A stretch of DNA of 64,000 bases from Streptomyces sp. NBC_00102. Its GTDB lineage: Bacteria; Actinomycetota; Actinomycetes; Streptomycetales; Streptomycetaceae. This document shows, piece by piece, positions 46,397 through 55,677 of the stretch. The stretch spans positions 1,922,001 through 1,986,000 of the forward strand of contig NZ_JAPEMC010000001.1 in the NCBI RefSeq assembly GCF_026343115.1. Direction: 5' to 3'. How positions within the stretch are numbered: position 1 is the first letter of the stretch; every line of letters begins with the position of its first letter. The notes beneath the pieces were generated by a model. That model searched no databases. It was not told the DNA's origin and saw only the letters and a list, made by a program, of their open reading frames with translations. Made by a program: the position numbers and the translations under genes.

Positions 46397-47017
46397 TCAA
46401 GATGTCGACATGACGCCTACAGGCCCTTTCTGACGGACCGTCGGGACACGTGCCCCTCCCCCGACGCGCGGCGCCCCGTCCGGCCTCGTGCGGGCCGCCG
46501 CCGCCCCCACGGGCTCCGTATCCCAGGAAGGTCCGTCACCTGCGGGTTCGCTCGCGAAAACCGGACTGCCCGCGTCCTCTCCCTCCGGCCCCGGAACCGG
46601 CGTTCTCCCCGGCTCTCCGCCCGGGCCCGCCCCCGTCTCCGTACCGAACGGCGACTCGCGCCGCACCGCCCGCCGGAAGGCCGCGGAGCCCCGGCTCAGG
46701 TCGTGCCCCACCGCCACCGCTTCGACATCCACGAACGTCCGTCGTGAGCCCTCGCGTTCTTCCTCGCGGACCTTCAGCCGGCCGTGCACCAGCAGAGGTT
46801 CGCCCACGGAGACCGAGGCCGCCACGTTCGAGGCGAGCCCCCGCCAGGCCCACACCGTGTAGAAGCTCGTGTGCCCGTCGGCCCAGAGCTGTCTCTCCCG
46901 GTCCCAGCGGCGCGGCGTCACCGCGAGGCGGAACCGCGCCATCCCGCCCGAGGCCGTCTCCCGGAAGTCCACCCCCGTAGCGGCATTGCCGACCAACGTC
47001 ACCAAGGTCTCGTTCAT
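46397..47017 (-). CDS. ssbB: Single-stranded DNA-binding protein, SsbB type
   Basis: This is a 206-residue OB-fold protein. The start MNETLVTLVGNAATGVDFRE and the pattern FRLAVTPRRWDRERQLWADG, SFYTVWAWRGLASNVAASV, GEPLLVHGRLKVREEE match bacterial SSB. The C-terminus lacks the acidic DDDIPF-like tip used to recruit repair and replication proteins, which fits the second paralogue SsbB (SCO2683 in S. coelicolor) rather than SsbA; SsbB is reported to act in chromosome segregation during sporulation. The gene lies next to dynamin-like GTPases, the same order as in other Streptomyces. The start ATG 47017 has GGGGGA upstream. Confidence 0.85.
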   Translation of the reverse strand: MNETLVTLVGNAATGVDFRETASGGMARFRLAVTPRRWDRERQLWADGHTSFYTVWAWRGLASNVAASVSVGEPLLVHGRLKVREEEREGSRRTFVDVEAVAVGHDLSRGSAAFRRAVRRESPFGTETGAGPGGEPGRTPVPGPEGEDAGSPVFASEPAGDGPSWDTEPVGAAAARTRPDGAPRVGGGARVPTVRQKGPVGVMSTS

Positions 47018-47230
47018 GTGCTGTCCCCCGTGGTCCATTTCCCGGCTGCTCCCCCTGCGCGAGCAGTCCTCTTCCCGGCCCCGGCCCGGACGCGGGAAGA
47101 GCCCCGCGCACCGGTGGGTACGCGAGGCTCTTCCCCCGCTCCCCCGTGCCGTCCCCACCCGGTCCGTGTGCGGGCCGGTGCGAGGACTCCATGCTGGACG
47201 AGGTGCGGCGATCCTGCCGGGGCCTGTGGA

Positions 47231-49639
47231 TTACCGGCCGGTTGTGGACAACTCCGTCACCGCCCCGTACCTCTCCCGCACTTCGCGGTAGCGGGCGATC
47301 TCGGCGGCCACCGGATCGAGGACCCTGGCGCGCCCGCATCCGGCCGCCGCGTCGCGCAGCCGCCGCTCGACCTCCTGCCCGTACCGTCGGGCCGGCCCCC
47401 GTGCGGCGGCCGCGCACGCCCACTCCACCAGCGGTCCGCCGACGATTCCGGCGAGCATCACGAGCGCGGGAACGATCAGTCCCGGTTCCAGTACCCCGGC
47501 GATCTGGCCGACCAGCCAGAGCCCGCCGAAGATCTGCAACAGGGTCATGGACGCCTGGACCACCACCGCGGCCGGCCACCACTTGGGGCGCGGCGGCTTG
47601 GCCGGGCGGCTCTGCTGAACGGGCCCACTCCCCACGCCCCCGGCCCCCGCGACGACCGCGATGCCGGTCTCCGCACCAGGCCCTCGGGTCCGCCGCCGCC
47701 CCAACCGGCCGAGCGCGCGCGTGCGTCCGGCTCCGCCCGGCCGGTCGGACCGGTCCACTGCACCCCGACCGTCTCCGAAGACTCCGGTACCGCTTTCCGC
47801 ACCGCTGCCGCCGCCCCTTCGGCCACGGGCGATTGCGGGGGCGGCCGAACCGGCGCTCTCCGCCAGTTGGTCCAGCGCCTCGGACAGCCCCTTCGCCCCG
47901 TTGTACGCGGCCTCGCGCACGGCCTGGGCCCATGGGTCCGGGAGCCCTCCGGCAGCGTCGTCGGCCACGACCCGTACCGCCTGCTCGACCCGCTGCCGCG
48001 CGGTCGCTTCCTCCTCCTCGCGCGGCGGGGCCGAGACCTGACCGATCCGCTCCAGGCCACCGAGCCTGCGCGTCGACTCGTACCAACGCCAGAGCCGCAG
48101 CCACGGAGTGCCACAGGCCCGGCCCGCGTTCCGGCGCCACTCCCGTTCGGCCGCCTGTCCGGCCGCCGAGGCGCCGACCGCGTCGGCGAGCCGGTCGGTG
48201 AACTCCTCCCGCGCCCCTTCGCCGAGACCGGGCCGCCCGTCGGCGACGTACACCGGGCGCAACCGGGCGGCGGCGGCGTCCACGTCGGCGGAGAGCCTGC
48301 GCTGCGCGGCCGTACGTTCCTGTACGAACTTGCCCAGCAGCTCGCGCAGTTCGCCGACCCCTTCGCCGGTGAGGGCGGAGAGGGCGAGCACGGTGGCGCC
48401 GGGGTCGCCGTGTTCGCCGACCGCCATGCCGTCCTCGTCGAGCAGTCGGCGCAGGTCGTCGAGGACCAGGTCGGCGGCCTCGCCGGGCAGCCGGTCGATC
48501 TGGTTGAGCACGACGAAACTGACTTCGGCGTGGCCGGCGAGCGGTCTCAGATAGCGCTCGTGCAGGGCCGCGTCGCCGTACTTCTCCGGGTCCACGACCC
48601 AGACCACCGCGTCCACCAGGGCGAGGACCCGGTCCACCTGCTCGCGGTGTCCGGCGGCCGCCGAGTCGTGGTCGGGGAGGTCGACCAGGACGAGCCCCTG
48701 GAGCGACGGGTCGGCCGCCGCCGAGCCCGCCTGCGGCCGGCGGCGGAGCCGGCCCGGGATCGCCAGGCGGTCGAGGAGGCCCGCCGCCCCGTCGGTCCAA
48801 CTGCACGCGATCGGGGAGGAGGTGGTGGGCCGGCGCACCCCGGTGTCGGAGATCTGGGCTCCGGCGAGGGCGTTGAACAGGGAGGACTTCCCGCTGCCCG
48901 TCGCGCCGGCGAGGGCGACCACGGTATGCCGGGAGGAGAGCCGCTGCCGTGCGGCGGACTCTTCGAGGACCCGGCCCGCCTCGGCGAGGGTCCCCTGGTC
49001 GAGGCGGGCGCGGGAGAGACCGACCAGCTCGCGCAGCGCTTCGAGCCGGGGCCGGAGCGTGCCGCCGGACGGTACGTACGCCTCCACCTCGGGCCCCGGT
49101 TCGTCCGCCGGCACCGCCGGTTCACGCTCGTGGCCCTTGCTCCGGAAGGCCGCGGCCCGGCGCGCGATCAGCCCGTCGTCCCAGTGCGAGGGCACGCCCG
49201 CCGGGGTGACGGCGGTGTCCTGCGGGTCCAGCTCACCGGCTGCCCCGGACCCGTCCGGTCCGTCCGCCCCCCGCGCGGGTCCCGCCCCGCCGTCCGGCGC
49301 CCCGTCCCCCGGTGCGCCCACCAGCACGTCCGCCGGTCCGTCCACCGGCGCGGATGCCTCCGCGTCCCGGCCCGTACGCGCGGCTCCCGGAACCTTCGGG
49401 TCGGCGACGGCGAGCGGTTCACCGTGAGAGTCCCCGCGGCTCTCGCTACGGGCCTCACCGCGGGAGTCGGGACCGGGGCCACCCGCCCCCTCCGGAGCCT
49501 CCGCCCCGGCCCCCGTGCGGTCCCGGTCCGCCTCCGTGTCCCCCCGCCCCTGATCGCCCGGCTCGTCCCGGCCCCGGTCGCCGGGCTCTTCCCGGCCCCG
49601 ATCGCCCTGTTCCCGGTCCTGATCCACGACGGCAGTCAT
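47231..49639 (-). CDS. dynB: Dynamin-like GTPase with membrane paddle (DynB-like)
   Basis: This is an 802-residue GTPase. A highly charged N-terminal region of about 190 residues contains repeated (R/Q)GR(D/E)EPGD units. The G domain follows: P-loop GATGSGKS at 245-252, G3 DLPDHDS, G4 NQID. A helical region leads to a C-terminal pair of membrane helices ([22 protein letters not shown] and [20 protein letters not shown], here in parts) and a basic tail. A DynA/DynB pair of bacterial dynamins in Streptomyces stabilises Z-rings at sporulation septa, with the transmembrane segments in DynB. Identity is inferred from domain layout, order and proximity to ssbB. The ATG overlaps the upstream GTPase stop by 4 bases, with AGGAGG six bases before it. 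Confidence 0.78.
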   Translation of the reverse strand: MTAVVDQDREQGDRGREEPGDRGRDEPGDQGRGDTEADRDRTGAGAEAPEGAGGPGPDSRGEARSESRGDSHGEPLAVADPKVPGAARTGRDAEASAPVDGPADVLVGAPGDGAPDGGAGPARGADGPDGSGAAGELDPQDTAVTPAGVPSHWDDGLIARRAAAFRSKGHEREPAVPADEPGPEVEAYVPSGGTLRPRLEALRELVGLSRARLDQGTLAEAGRVLEESAARQRLSSRHTVVALAGATGSGKSSLFNALAGAQISDTGVRRPTTSSPIACSWTDGAAGLLDRLAIPGRLRRRPQAGSAAADPSLQGLVLVDLPDHDSAAAGHREQVDRVLALVDAVVWVVDPEKYGDAALHERYLRPLAGHAEVSFVVLNQIDRLPGEAADLVLDDLRRLLDEDGMAVGEHGDPGATVLALSALTGEGVGELRELLGKFVQERTAAQRRLSADVDAAAARLRPVYVADGRPGLGEGAREEFTDRLADAVGASAAGQAAEREWRRNAGRACGTPWLRLWRWYESTRRLGGLERIGQVSAPPREEEEATARQRVEQAVRVVADDAAGGLPDPWAQAVREAAYNGAKGLSEALDQLAESAGSAAPAIARGRRGGGSGAESGTGVFGDGRGAVDRSDRPGGAGRTRALGRLGRRRTRGPGAETGIAVVAGAGGVGSGPVQQSRPAKPPRPKWWPAAVVVQASMTLLQIFGGLWLVGQIAGVLEPGLIVPALVMLAGIVGGPLVEWACAAAARGPARRYGQEVERRLRDAAAGCGRARVLDPVAAEIARYREVRERYGAVTELSTTGR

Positions 49640-51282
49640 CGCTGCCTCCTCTCCCTCTGCAGCACGGACAGTGCGGCGATCAGCTCTGCTTGCGGTTCGG
49701 GGGCGATGTCGAGCGCGTCGAGCTGGGCGAGCCGCCGCTCCCGCTCGATCCTCAGCACCTGGTCCAGATAGCTGGTGAGCAGGGCACCGCCCTTGTCCCG
49801 CAGCCGCAGGGCCCCCTGGGCGCCGATGCGTTCGGCGAGCTGCTCCCCGGCGCTGCGGGCGCGCCGCCCGCCGAGCAGGGCGGCGGCGAGCAGCGCGGCG
49901 ACGGTCTCCGGGTCCGGCGCGACACTGCGGTCGAGCCGGCCCACCTCCTCCTCGGCCAGCTCCTCGACGACCCGCCGCCACCGGCGTACCGCCACGGCGA
50001 TCCGGCCCTCGACGTCCTCGGTCGGGCCCCAGCCGCCGCCGTCCCGGCCCGCGCTCTCGAAGCGGAAGGCCGCAGCGGCCGGATCGCGCCGCCAGGCCGT
50101 ACGGATCTTCTCGTCGGCGGCGGCGACGGCGCACTGGATGAGCGCGACCAGGCTCTCCACCAGCGCTTCCAGCACCTCGCAGGCCGAACTGTCCAGCGGG
50201 TACCCGCGCCAGCGCGTCCGGGCGTCCCCCGCCAGTACGGCCCCGTTCCCGAGCCTGCGGCGGATGCGCTCGGCCTCCCTCTCGTACGCGTCCTCGACCG
50301 CGCCGGTGAGCCGGACGGCGGCCGCGTACTGCTGCGCCACGGCCCCGGCGAGGGCGGGCATCCGCACGTTCAGCGACTCGATGACCCCGGACGCCGTACG
50401 CCCCACCGCCTGCTGGCGGGCGGCGGGGTCCTGGGCCCGGTGGGTGAGCCAGGCGCGCAGCGGGGCGACGGCGGTGGTGGGCAGCAGCCCACTGGCGCCG
50501 CCGGCCGACTCGGGCAGCTCGGGGATGGTGAAGCGCGGTACGTCCCCGAGCCCGGCCCGGGTCATCAGCGCCGCGTACTGCCGGGACACCTCCCCCACCA
50601 CCTGGTGCGGCACCCGGTCGAGCACGCTGACCAGCGAGGCGTCGTACTCCTTCGCCGTACGCAGCATGTGCCAGGGCACCGCGTCGGCGTACCGGGACGC
50701 CGTGGTCACCATCACCCACACGTCGGCCGCGCAGATGAGTTCGGCGGCGAGGACCCGGTTGCGTTCGACGAGCGAGTCGATGTCGGGGGCGTCGAGCAGC
50801 GCGAGCCCGCGCGGCAGGCTCATCGCCGTCTCGATCCGCAGCTCCTGGGCGGCACCCCTGGCCCGCCCGACACCCACCTCCTCGATCCCGTCCGCCCCGA
50901 CCCCGCGCCCCGGCGGCAGCCAGACCCGGATCAGCTCCGGCAGCACGCGTACGTCCGCGAACCAGTGGTGGTCGTCCGGGTGGCACACCAGCACCGGCGT
51001 CCGGGTCGTCGGCCGCAGCACCCCCGCCTCGCTGACCCGGCACCCGACGAGCGAGTTGACCAACGTGGACTTCCCCGCCCCCGTGGACCCGCCGATCACC
51101 GCGAGCAACGGCGCCTCGGGCGCCCGCAGCCGGGGCAGCAGGTAGTCGTCGAGCTGGGCGAGGAGTTCGGCCCTGGTCTGCCGGGCCCGTTCCGATCCGG
51201 GGAGCGGTAGTGGAAGACGCACGGCAGCGACACGGTCGCGCAGGGCGGAGAGTGCGTCGATGAGCTGAGGCCGTACATCCAT
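49636..51282 (-). CDS. dynA: Dynamin-like GTPase without membrane segments (DynA-like)
   Basis: This is a 548-residue cytosolic GTPase. The P-loop GSTGAGKS is near residues 65-72, the G3 element is [10 protein letters not shown], and VLDRVPH takes the G4 position. Long helices with charged heptads ([30 protein letters not shown]) form the stalk. It lacks transmembrane helices, as DynA does. It is first in a two-gene operon with dynB (ATGA overlap). The start ATG 51282 is preferred over upstream in-frame GTG codons, though the ribosome site is weak. It likely works with DynB in septal membrane remodelling. Confidence 0.78.
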   Translation of the reverse strand: MDVRPQLIDALSALRDRVAAVRLPLPLPGSERARQTRAELLAQLDDYLLPRLRAPEAPLLAVIGGSTGAGKSTLVNSLVGCRVSEAGVLRPTTRTPVLVCHPDDHHWFADVRVLPELIRVWLPPGRGVGADGIEEVGVGRARGAAQELRIETAMSLPRGLALLDAPDIDSLVERNRVLAAELICAADVWVMVTTASRYADAVPWHMLRTAKEYDASLVSVLDRVPHQVVGEVSRQYAALMTRAGLGDVPRFTIPELPESAGGASGLLPTTAVAPLRAWLTHRAQDPAARQQAVGRTASGVIESLNVRMPALAGAVAQQYAAAVRLTGAVEDAYEREAERIRRRLGNGAVLAGDARTRWRGYPLDSSACEVLEALVESLVALIQCAVAAADEKIRTAWRRDPAAAAFRFESAGRDGGGWGPTEDVEGRIAVAVRRWRRVVEELAEEEVGRLDRSVAPDPETVAALLAAALLGGRRARSAGEQLAERIGAQGALRLRDKGGALLTSYLDQVLRIERERRLAQLDALDIAPEPQAELIAALSVLQRERRQR

Positions 51283-51598
51283 GGTCACCACATGCGAAGA
51301 ATGCCCGCTTTTGGCGCCTTTTTGAAGCGTATGGCCACCCGTGCGCGGCGGTTCCACCCCGAGAGCAGGGGGGACCCGCACAGCGCGGGCATAACGACTG
51401 CACAACACCCGCGCGATCCGGCCCGAAAACCGGTGCGCGATCCGCACCCAGCTGCGATTATCGGTTCGCTTCACCGAACCTCCACAAGGTGCCACGCAGG
51501 CGAAGCAACCGGGACACCGCGACAAGAGCCCTATCCTTGTCCCGGCACGGCCAGGAACTCCCCCACGCGGGACTCCCGTCCGCCACGGCCCACACCCG
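51283..51598. promoter_or_regulatory. Gene-free region between dynA and tRNA-Arg
   Basis: These 316 bases carry the promoters of the minus-strand dynA operon and the plus-strand tRNA gene. Two small inverted repeats stand side by side: GGTGCG...CGCACC near 51432-51449 and GGTTCG-CTTCAC-CGAACC at 51463-51480. No gene is supported. Confidence 0.35.
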
Positions 51599-51671
51599 GC
51601 CCCCGTAGCTCAGTGGATAGAGCAGGCGCCTTCTAAGCGCTTGGCCGCAGGTTCGAGTCCTGCCGGGGGCA
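51599..51671 (+). tRNA. tRNA-Arg (anticodon TCT)
   Basis: This is a 73-base cloverleaf. The acceptor stem GCCCCCG pairs with CGGGGGC (51664-51670), with discriminator A at 51671. The D arm is GCTCAGTGGATAGAGC, the anticodon arm GGCGC-CTTCTAA-GCGCT has loop anticodon TCT, and the T arm GCAGG-TTCGAGT-CCTGC has the standard loop. The CCA end is not encoded. The 3' half of this gene is the insertion point of the integrative element that follows. Confidence 0.96.
51640..51671 (+). other. Probable attachment site (attL) in the tRNA 3' end
   Basis: The tRNA stays intact up to its discriminator base and the tyrosine integrase gene ends 176 bases beyond, the arrangement of pSAM2-type elements whose attP restores the tRNA 3' end. 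The exact core cannot be set because the matching attR repeat is not in this window. Confidence 0.5.
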
Positions 51672-51680
51672 CTGTCGAGA

Positions 51681-51704
51681 GCCCTCCCCATCGGGAGGGC
51701 TTTT
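51681..51704 (+). terminator. Rho-independent terminator after tRNA-Arg
   Basis: An 8-bp stem GCCCTCCC (51681-51688) pairs with GGGAGGGC (51693-51700), has a 4-base loop and is followed by TTTTC, a classical intrinsic terminator 10 bases after the tRNA. Confidence 0.9.
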
Positions 51705-51812
51705 CGCTGGTCAGGCGGGTTTCGGTGGGGTCGGCGAAGCCCCGGACCCTCCCCCGATGATCAAGGAAAAGTCCGGGGCCGTACGGCTGTCAACGGGGTC
51801 CTGCGGGTGGCT

Positions 51813-51831
51813 GTGCCGAATACGTGCCGAA
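51813..51831 (+). repeat. Paired GTGCCGAA repeats near the int 3' end
   Basis: GTGCCGAA occurs at 51813-51820 and again at 51824-51831, 11 bases apart (one helical turn), between the attachment site and the integrase gene. This is where arm-type integrase or Xis binding sites would be expected. Confidence 0.45.
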
Positions 51832-51847
51832 GTTTTCGGCTGTCCCG

Positions 51848-53242
51848 TCAGCCTGCGGGCGGCGGCTCCGGGAGGTCTCCCGCAGCTTCGAGCCGCCTCT
51901 TGAGATCGGGAAGTTGTCCGTCGACGCATCGCGCGTAGGTGGCCAGAAGGACCGGAACGCTGTTGCCCGCCCAGTCCGCGACCTGGGCCGGCGGAACGCC
52001 GTCATTCAGCCACTTCGTCAGGCGCGTGTGCCGGTTGTCGTACACCCGCCGTCCGGTGGGCGATTCGAGGACGTGCGGAGCCAACACCGCCTCGCGCGCA
52101 CTGCGCCAGGCCCGCCGGATCACCGAGCCCGCTAGGACTCCGCCGGTCTCACCCTGGAAGAGAAGATCACCGGGCTGGAGGGCTTCGTCCGCGATGTGCT
52201 GACGGAGGACCCGCGTCAGGGCGGGGTGTCCCGGTACGGTGCGGGTCTCCCCCTCCGCGCGGCCCTTGAGGTCGCGTTCCTCGTGGATCTTGCCGGTGTC
52301 GGTCCACTGCTTGCCCACCTCCGGGGTCGCCGTGTGGATCAGCAGTTCACACCACTGGTCCGCGACACCCAGCGCGGGTAGCGACACGTCCTTGCCCCGC
52401 ATGGCCACGGCTTCCTCAGGGCGCAGACCGCAGTAGTACAGCGTCACGAAGAACGCGTGCAGCCGCTTGCCTCCGCGAGGCCGTCGCCGTATCCAGTCGA
52501 GCAGGGCCGCCGCCTGATCGGGGTTCATCAGCGACCGCTTGTCCACGGCGTTCGTGGTCTTGGCGACGGCCGTCGCCTCCTTCCCCTTGGGGAGCGGGTT
52601 GGTCCGCAGAACGCGCCGGCGGATCGCGTGCTTCATGACGACGTTGAGGATGCGGCGGTGACGCTTGCGGGACCAGGCGGCGGCCTGCTTGCCGTCGAGG
52701 CGCGTGTCGATGGCTCGTAGAACCTCATCCACCTTGCCAGGGTCTTCCCAGGTCGAGACGGGCAGCGAGTTCCGCTCCACCCAACGAAGGATGGTCGCCA
52801 CGTCCTCAGGGGCCGTGCCCCGCCGGTTCGCGTTGAACGCCCACTCACGGAGTGCGGTCCGCACCGCCACCGGCTCGAACTGGGCAGGCCGGGCACGAAG
52901 AAGCGCGATGGTGGTCGCGGTCAGCGTCTTCGCGAGGTTCTTCCGGCTGTTGCCGCCGAGTTGGGTCCAGCGCGCGTCCACGTACTCGACGGCGAAGGCG
53001 TACCAGCTCACGGCGGCGGACTTCGAGCGGTGCGAGACCGGCAGGCCGGTCCCGATGACGAACGCCTCACCCTTGCCCGTCGCCGTGATGAGTCCGGAAC
53101 GGAAGCCCTCGGCGAGCGCGACCGTGTCGAACTGCTCGCGCCAGCGCTTTCCGGCTACCTCCCACCGCACCGTGTAACTGGACTTCCGGGTGCCCTTGTA
53201 GACGTAGATCTTGTAGACCTTGACGTCGTACGTCGTCTCCAT
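51848..53242 (-). CDS. int: Tyrosine-family site-specific integrase
   Basis: This 464-residue recombinase would catalyse integration into and excision from the tRNA-Arg site. The N-terminal SAM-like DNA-binding region is followed by the catalytic domain: Arg274 in CGLRPEEAVAM, His405-x-Arg407 in NRHTRLTKW, Trp424 (the H/W position) in VADWAGNS, and the nucleophile Tyr436 in LLATYARCVD. All key residues are present, so it should be active. The C-terminus points at the tRNA, as in pSAM2. Its ATG overlaps the xis stop by one base (TGATG). Confidence 0.95.
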   Translation of the reverse strand: METTYDVKVYKIYVYKGTRKSSYTVRWEVAGKRWREQFDTVALAEGFRSGLITATGKGEAFVIGTGLPVSHRSKSAAVSWYAFAVEYVDARWTQLGGNSRKNLAKTLTATTIALLRARPAQFEPVAVRTALREWAFNANRRGTAPEDVATILRWVERNSLPVSTWEDPGKVDEVLRAIDTRLDGKQAAAWSRKRHRRILNVVMKHAIRRRVLRTNPLPKGKEATAVAKTTNAVDKRSLMNPDQAAALLDWIRRRPRGGKRLHAFFVTLYYCGLRPEEAVAMRGKDVSLPALGVADQWCELLIHTATPEVGKQWTDTGKIHEERDLKGRAEGETRTVPGHPALTRVLRQHIADEALQPGDLLFQGETGGVLAGSVIRRAWRSAREAVLAPHVLESPTGRRVYDNRHTRLTKWLNDGVPPAQVADWAGNSVPVLLATYARCVDGQLPDLKRRLEAAGDLPEPPPAG

Positions 53243-53442
53243 CAGGCGGCGTCCTCACGGTCGTCCAACCAGTGGTCGAGGTCGAGCCGCCGAATCCTCA
53301 GGTCACCGTTCGGGAGCTTGATGCAGCGGGGCGCCCGGTGCTTGGCACGCCAGTCGTAGAACGTCGAGCGCGAGACGGCCAGTTCTTCACAGACCTCGGC
53401 CAGGGTGAGCAGCGCAGTGCGGGAGCGAACGGCGGTGGTCAT
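53242..53442 (-). CDS. xis: Excisionase-type helix-turn-helix protein
   Basis: This is a 66-residue MerR-like winged-helix DNA-binding protein: LLTLAEVCEELAVSRSTFYDWRAK is the helix-turn-helix, and APRCIKLPNGDLRIRRLDLDHWL the wing. Such Xis proteins direct integrase towards excision. It is tightly packed: its ATG overlaps the rep stop by 4 bases (ATGA) and its stop overlaps the int start by one. Confidence 0.9.
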   Translation of the reverse strand: MTTAVRSRTALLTLAEVCEELAVSRSTFYDWRAKHRAPRCIKLPNGDLRIRRLDLDHWLDDREDAA

Positions 53443-54844
53443 GACCGGGTCCCTTCGCTCCGGAGGGCGTCGCGGGCGGTCTCCCGGTTGAGCTGGAGGT
53501 CCCGGGCGATGGTGGCGGCGAGGGCGGCTTCGCCCGGGGTGTGACCGTGGCCGGCGTACTGCCAGTCGGTCAGGACGAGGACGGTGTCCGGCTCCCGGTC
53601 GTCGAGGTCGAGGACGGGTGCTTCCTGAGCGGCGCGGTAGTCGGCGCGAGCCTGACGGAGGGCGCCGAGGGTGGTCGAGTACGTGCCGACTTGGACGAGA
53701 AGTGCCCGCGGAAGCCGAGCATGTGCGCCCACGCCCAGATGCGCCGGTCCGGGTAGAGCGGGTCCAGATCGCGGCAGGCGACGATGAGGCGTCGGGCGTG
53801 GTCCGGGACTCCGTAGCGGTCGAGTTCGGAGAGTTCGCCGATGCGGCGGTCCAGGGTGCCGGTGTTCTCCGCGGCTTTGGTCGCGTACTTGGCCACGTAC
53901 GAGGCGACGGCCTGTTCGCTGAGGTCGGAGCCGCCGTCGAAGGCTTTCACCGGGCGCACGTCGAGCTGTCGGCCCCATCGGAAGGTACGGGCAGGCTGGT
54001 CGCCGGAAACGGGGACCGAGACCGAGGTGTACGTGTGCGCTGCTGCGGCACGTATCGCGTCGGTCAGGAGCGCGACCGTGGCCCACGCGGGCGGAGGCGT
54101 CCCCGGACCGGCCGGTCCGTCGAGGCGTATGACGGCGTGGAAGTGCAGGGCCCCGCGCTTCTGGAACTCGGCGACCTTGCCGTACGACAGACGGACGTGG
54201 GCGGCGAGTTCGCTTCGCGGCAGGCCGGCGCGGGCGGCGAGTTCGCGGCGGAGCCGGGTGGTGAAGCGTTGCCAGAGCTGTCCGGCGAGGTTGTTGAAGA
54301 GCACGGCGCCCGCGTAGTCGTAGGTGGCGGGGTCGAGGGCCGTACCCAGCTCCGGCGCGTTCACCGCGTGGTGGGTGCCGCAGCGGCAGGCGCCGAGATC
54401 GGGGCGGTTGTGGACAGGGCCGAACGAGGGAGCCGTGAGCGTGGCGAAGACGCGCGGGTGGTCGCGGACGCTCGCCGGGATGTCTCGGCGAGCGTCCCCG
54501 GCCAGCCCGGCGCGGATCAGGTGGTAGGTGTCGCCCGCGTACGTCCACGCGCAGGAGGGGCAGCGGGACGCGCGCCGGTTTCCGCAGGCGATGCGGAGGC
54601 GTCCGCCCGGTTCGCCCGCCGTGGAGTAGTGGTGCAGGCTCTCGCCGGTGTTCTTGTCCTTGTGGAGGGCCCAGCCGCTCAGGTGGATCGGGTCGGCGCA
54701 GCCGCCGGTGCGGCGGATCTGTTCCTCCCAGCGGTTGTAGCCGGGGTCCGAGGCGACCCGGAGCACGTCACCGAGGACGATCGGGTCGAGGGGTCGGACA
54801 GCTGTGGACGCATTCTTCGTCGTGGACGGGGCCCGCTGGGGCAT
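53439..54844 (-). pseudogene. repSA: RepSA-like replication initiator, frameshifted
   Basis: The initiator (about 465 residues if repaired) is split by a single-base frameshift near 53679-53686. The first frame runs from ATG 54844 through the Rep domain: Cys-rich ribbon (RIACGNRRASRCPSCAW), the His-rich metal motif GALHFHAVIRLDG, and the stretch VASYVAKYATKA that precedes the catalytic region, to AWAHMLGFRGHFSSKSA. It then continues out of frame. The expected C-terminus (YSTTLGALRQARADYRA onward) is intact in the neighbouring frame and ends at 53439 with the ATGA overlap to xis, which shows that this was the ancestral stop. This could be a real mutation, a programmed shift or a base-calling error. 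Confidence 0.85.
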
Positions 54845-54956
54845 GCTGAAGGTTCCTTCCGGTTGCGAGATCGGACGGGTACGGCTCCCGGGCGGCGGAT
54901 GCTTGGCGGTATCAGAGCCGCCCGGGGCCGGTCAGACGTGGCAGGAAGCGTGCTGG

Positions 54957-55277
54957 TCAGCGCCGCTTGGTGCCGGGCGCGAGCAGGGAGCGCAGCACAA
55001 CGGCGCAGACCGCGACCGAGGCGCCGGTGATGGCGACCGCGAGCAGCAGGGAAACGAGTACGGCCCCGAGGACCAGGACCACGGCCGTACCGGCGCCGAC
55101 GAGGGCGAGCGCGCCGCCCGGGGTGATCTGGACGACCGGGCGGGCCGGCTGCGGGGCGACGGTGGGCACCGTGGGCAGGGCCGGGGCGCTCGGAGTGACG
55201 GTGGTCGGCTGGATGACGGCGGGCGGCGTGATCAACCCGGTGGGCTGCGGCATGGTCGGGACCTTGGGCTGGAACAT
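54957..55277 (-). CDS. Spd-type small membrane protein
   Basis: This is a 106-residue protein with a Pro/Thr-rich cytosolic half (MFQPKVPTMPQPTG onward, with repeated PT and AP dipeptides), a single long hydrophobic segment (ALALVGAGTAVVLVLGAVLVSLLLAVAITG in two parts) and a basic tail. Proteins of this type lie between rep and tra in pSAM2-like elements and act in intramycelial plasmid spread. No enzymatic motif is seen. Confidence 0.7.
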   Translation of the reverse strand: MFQPKVPTMPQPTGLITPPAVIQPTTVTPSAPALPTVPTVAPQPARPVVQITPGGALALVGAGTAVVLVLGAVLVSLLLAVAITGASVAVCAVVLRSLLAPGTKRR

Positions 55278-55298
55278 GAGCGGGTCTCCTTTCGCGGG

Positions 55299-55454
55299 TT
55301 ACTTGACGGCGGGGTCGATGACGGAGGCGAAGAGGCTGTCGGCGAGGAGGTAGCCGCCGAGGAGGAACACGCAGACCAGCCACCAGGGCGGGCGGACGAG
55401 CTTCACGCCGAGGTAGCCGACGACCACGAGGGCGAACCAGAGGGGGACATCCAT
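55299..55454 (-). CDS. Very small membrane protein of the spread module
   Basis: This is a 51-residue protein starting MDVPLWFALVVVGYLG and ending SVIDPAVK, with two hydrophobic helices. A perfect AGGAGG ribosome site 8 bases before the ATG strongly supports translation despite its size. It lies in the spd cluster between two other transfer proteins, so a role in pore formation or spread is likely; the family is not one I can name. Confidence 0.75.
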   Translation of the reverse strand: MDVPLWFALVVVGYLGVKLVRPPWWLVCVFLLGGYLLADSLFASVIDPAVK

Positions 55455-55466
55455 GGGTGGTGCCTC

Positions 55467-55658
55467 CTAGCGGACGGTGCAGCGGTGGGTGCGGGCGGCG
55501 AGCTGGGCGGCGGTCCGGCTGGAGTAGTCGGCGGACCAGCCGCAGCGGTCGGCGGTGCAGACGGCGGCGTGCACGGTCCGGCCGTTGTGGTCGCGGTGGG
55601 TGCCGATCTGCACGGGGCCGATCCGCATCAGGGAGTGGAAGTTGTCGCGTGCGGGCAT
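55467..55658 (-). CDS. Mobile-element transfer protein, SpdA type
   Basis: This is a 63-residue protein, MPARDNFHSLMRIGPVQIGT at its start, with a CTADRCGW pair and a C-terminal HRC that could hold zinc. AAGGAGAG stands before the ATG at 55658; longer upstream frames lack a site. Small proteins of this kind accompany Tra in actinomycete elements and take part in spread between hyphal compartments. Confidence 0.78.
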   Translation of the reverse strand: MPARDNFHSLMRIGPVQIGTHRDHNGRTVHAAVCTADRCGWSADYSSRTAAQLAARTHRCTVR

Positions 55659-55677
55659 GGCGGTCTCTCCTTGCTGG

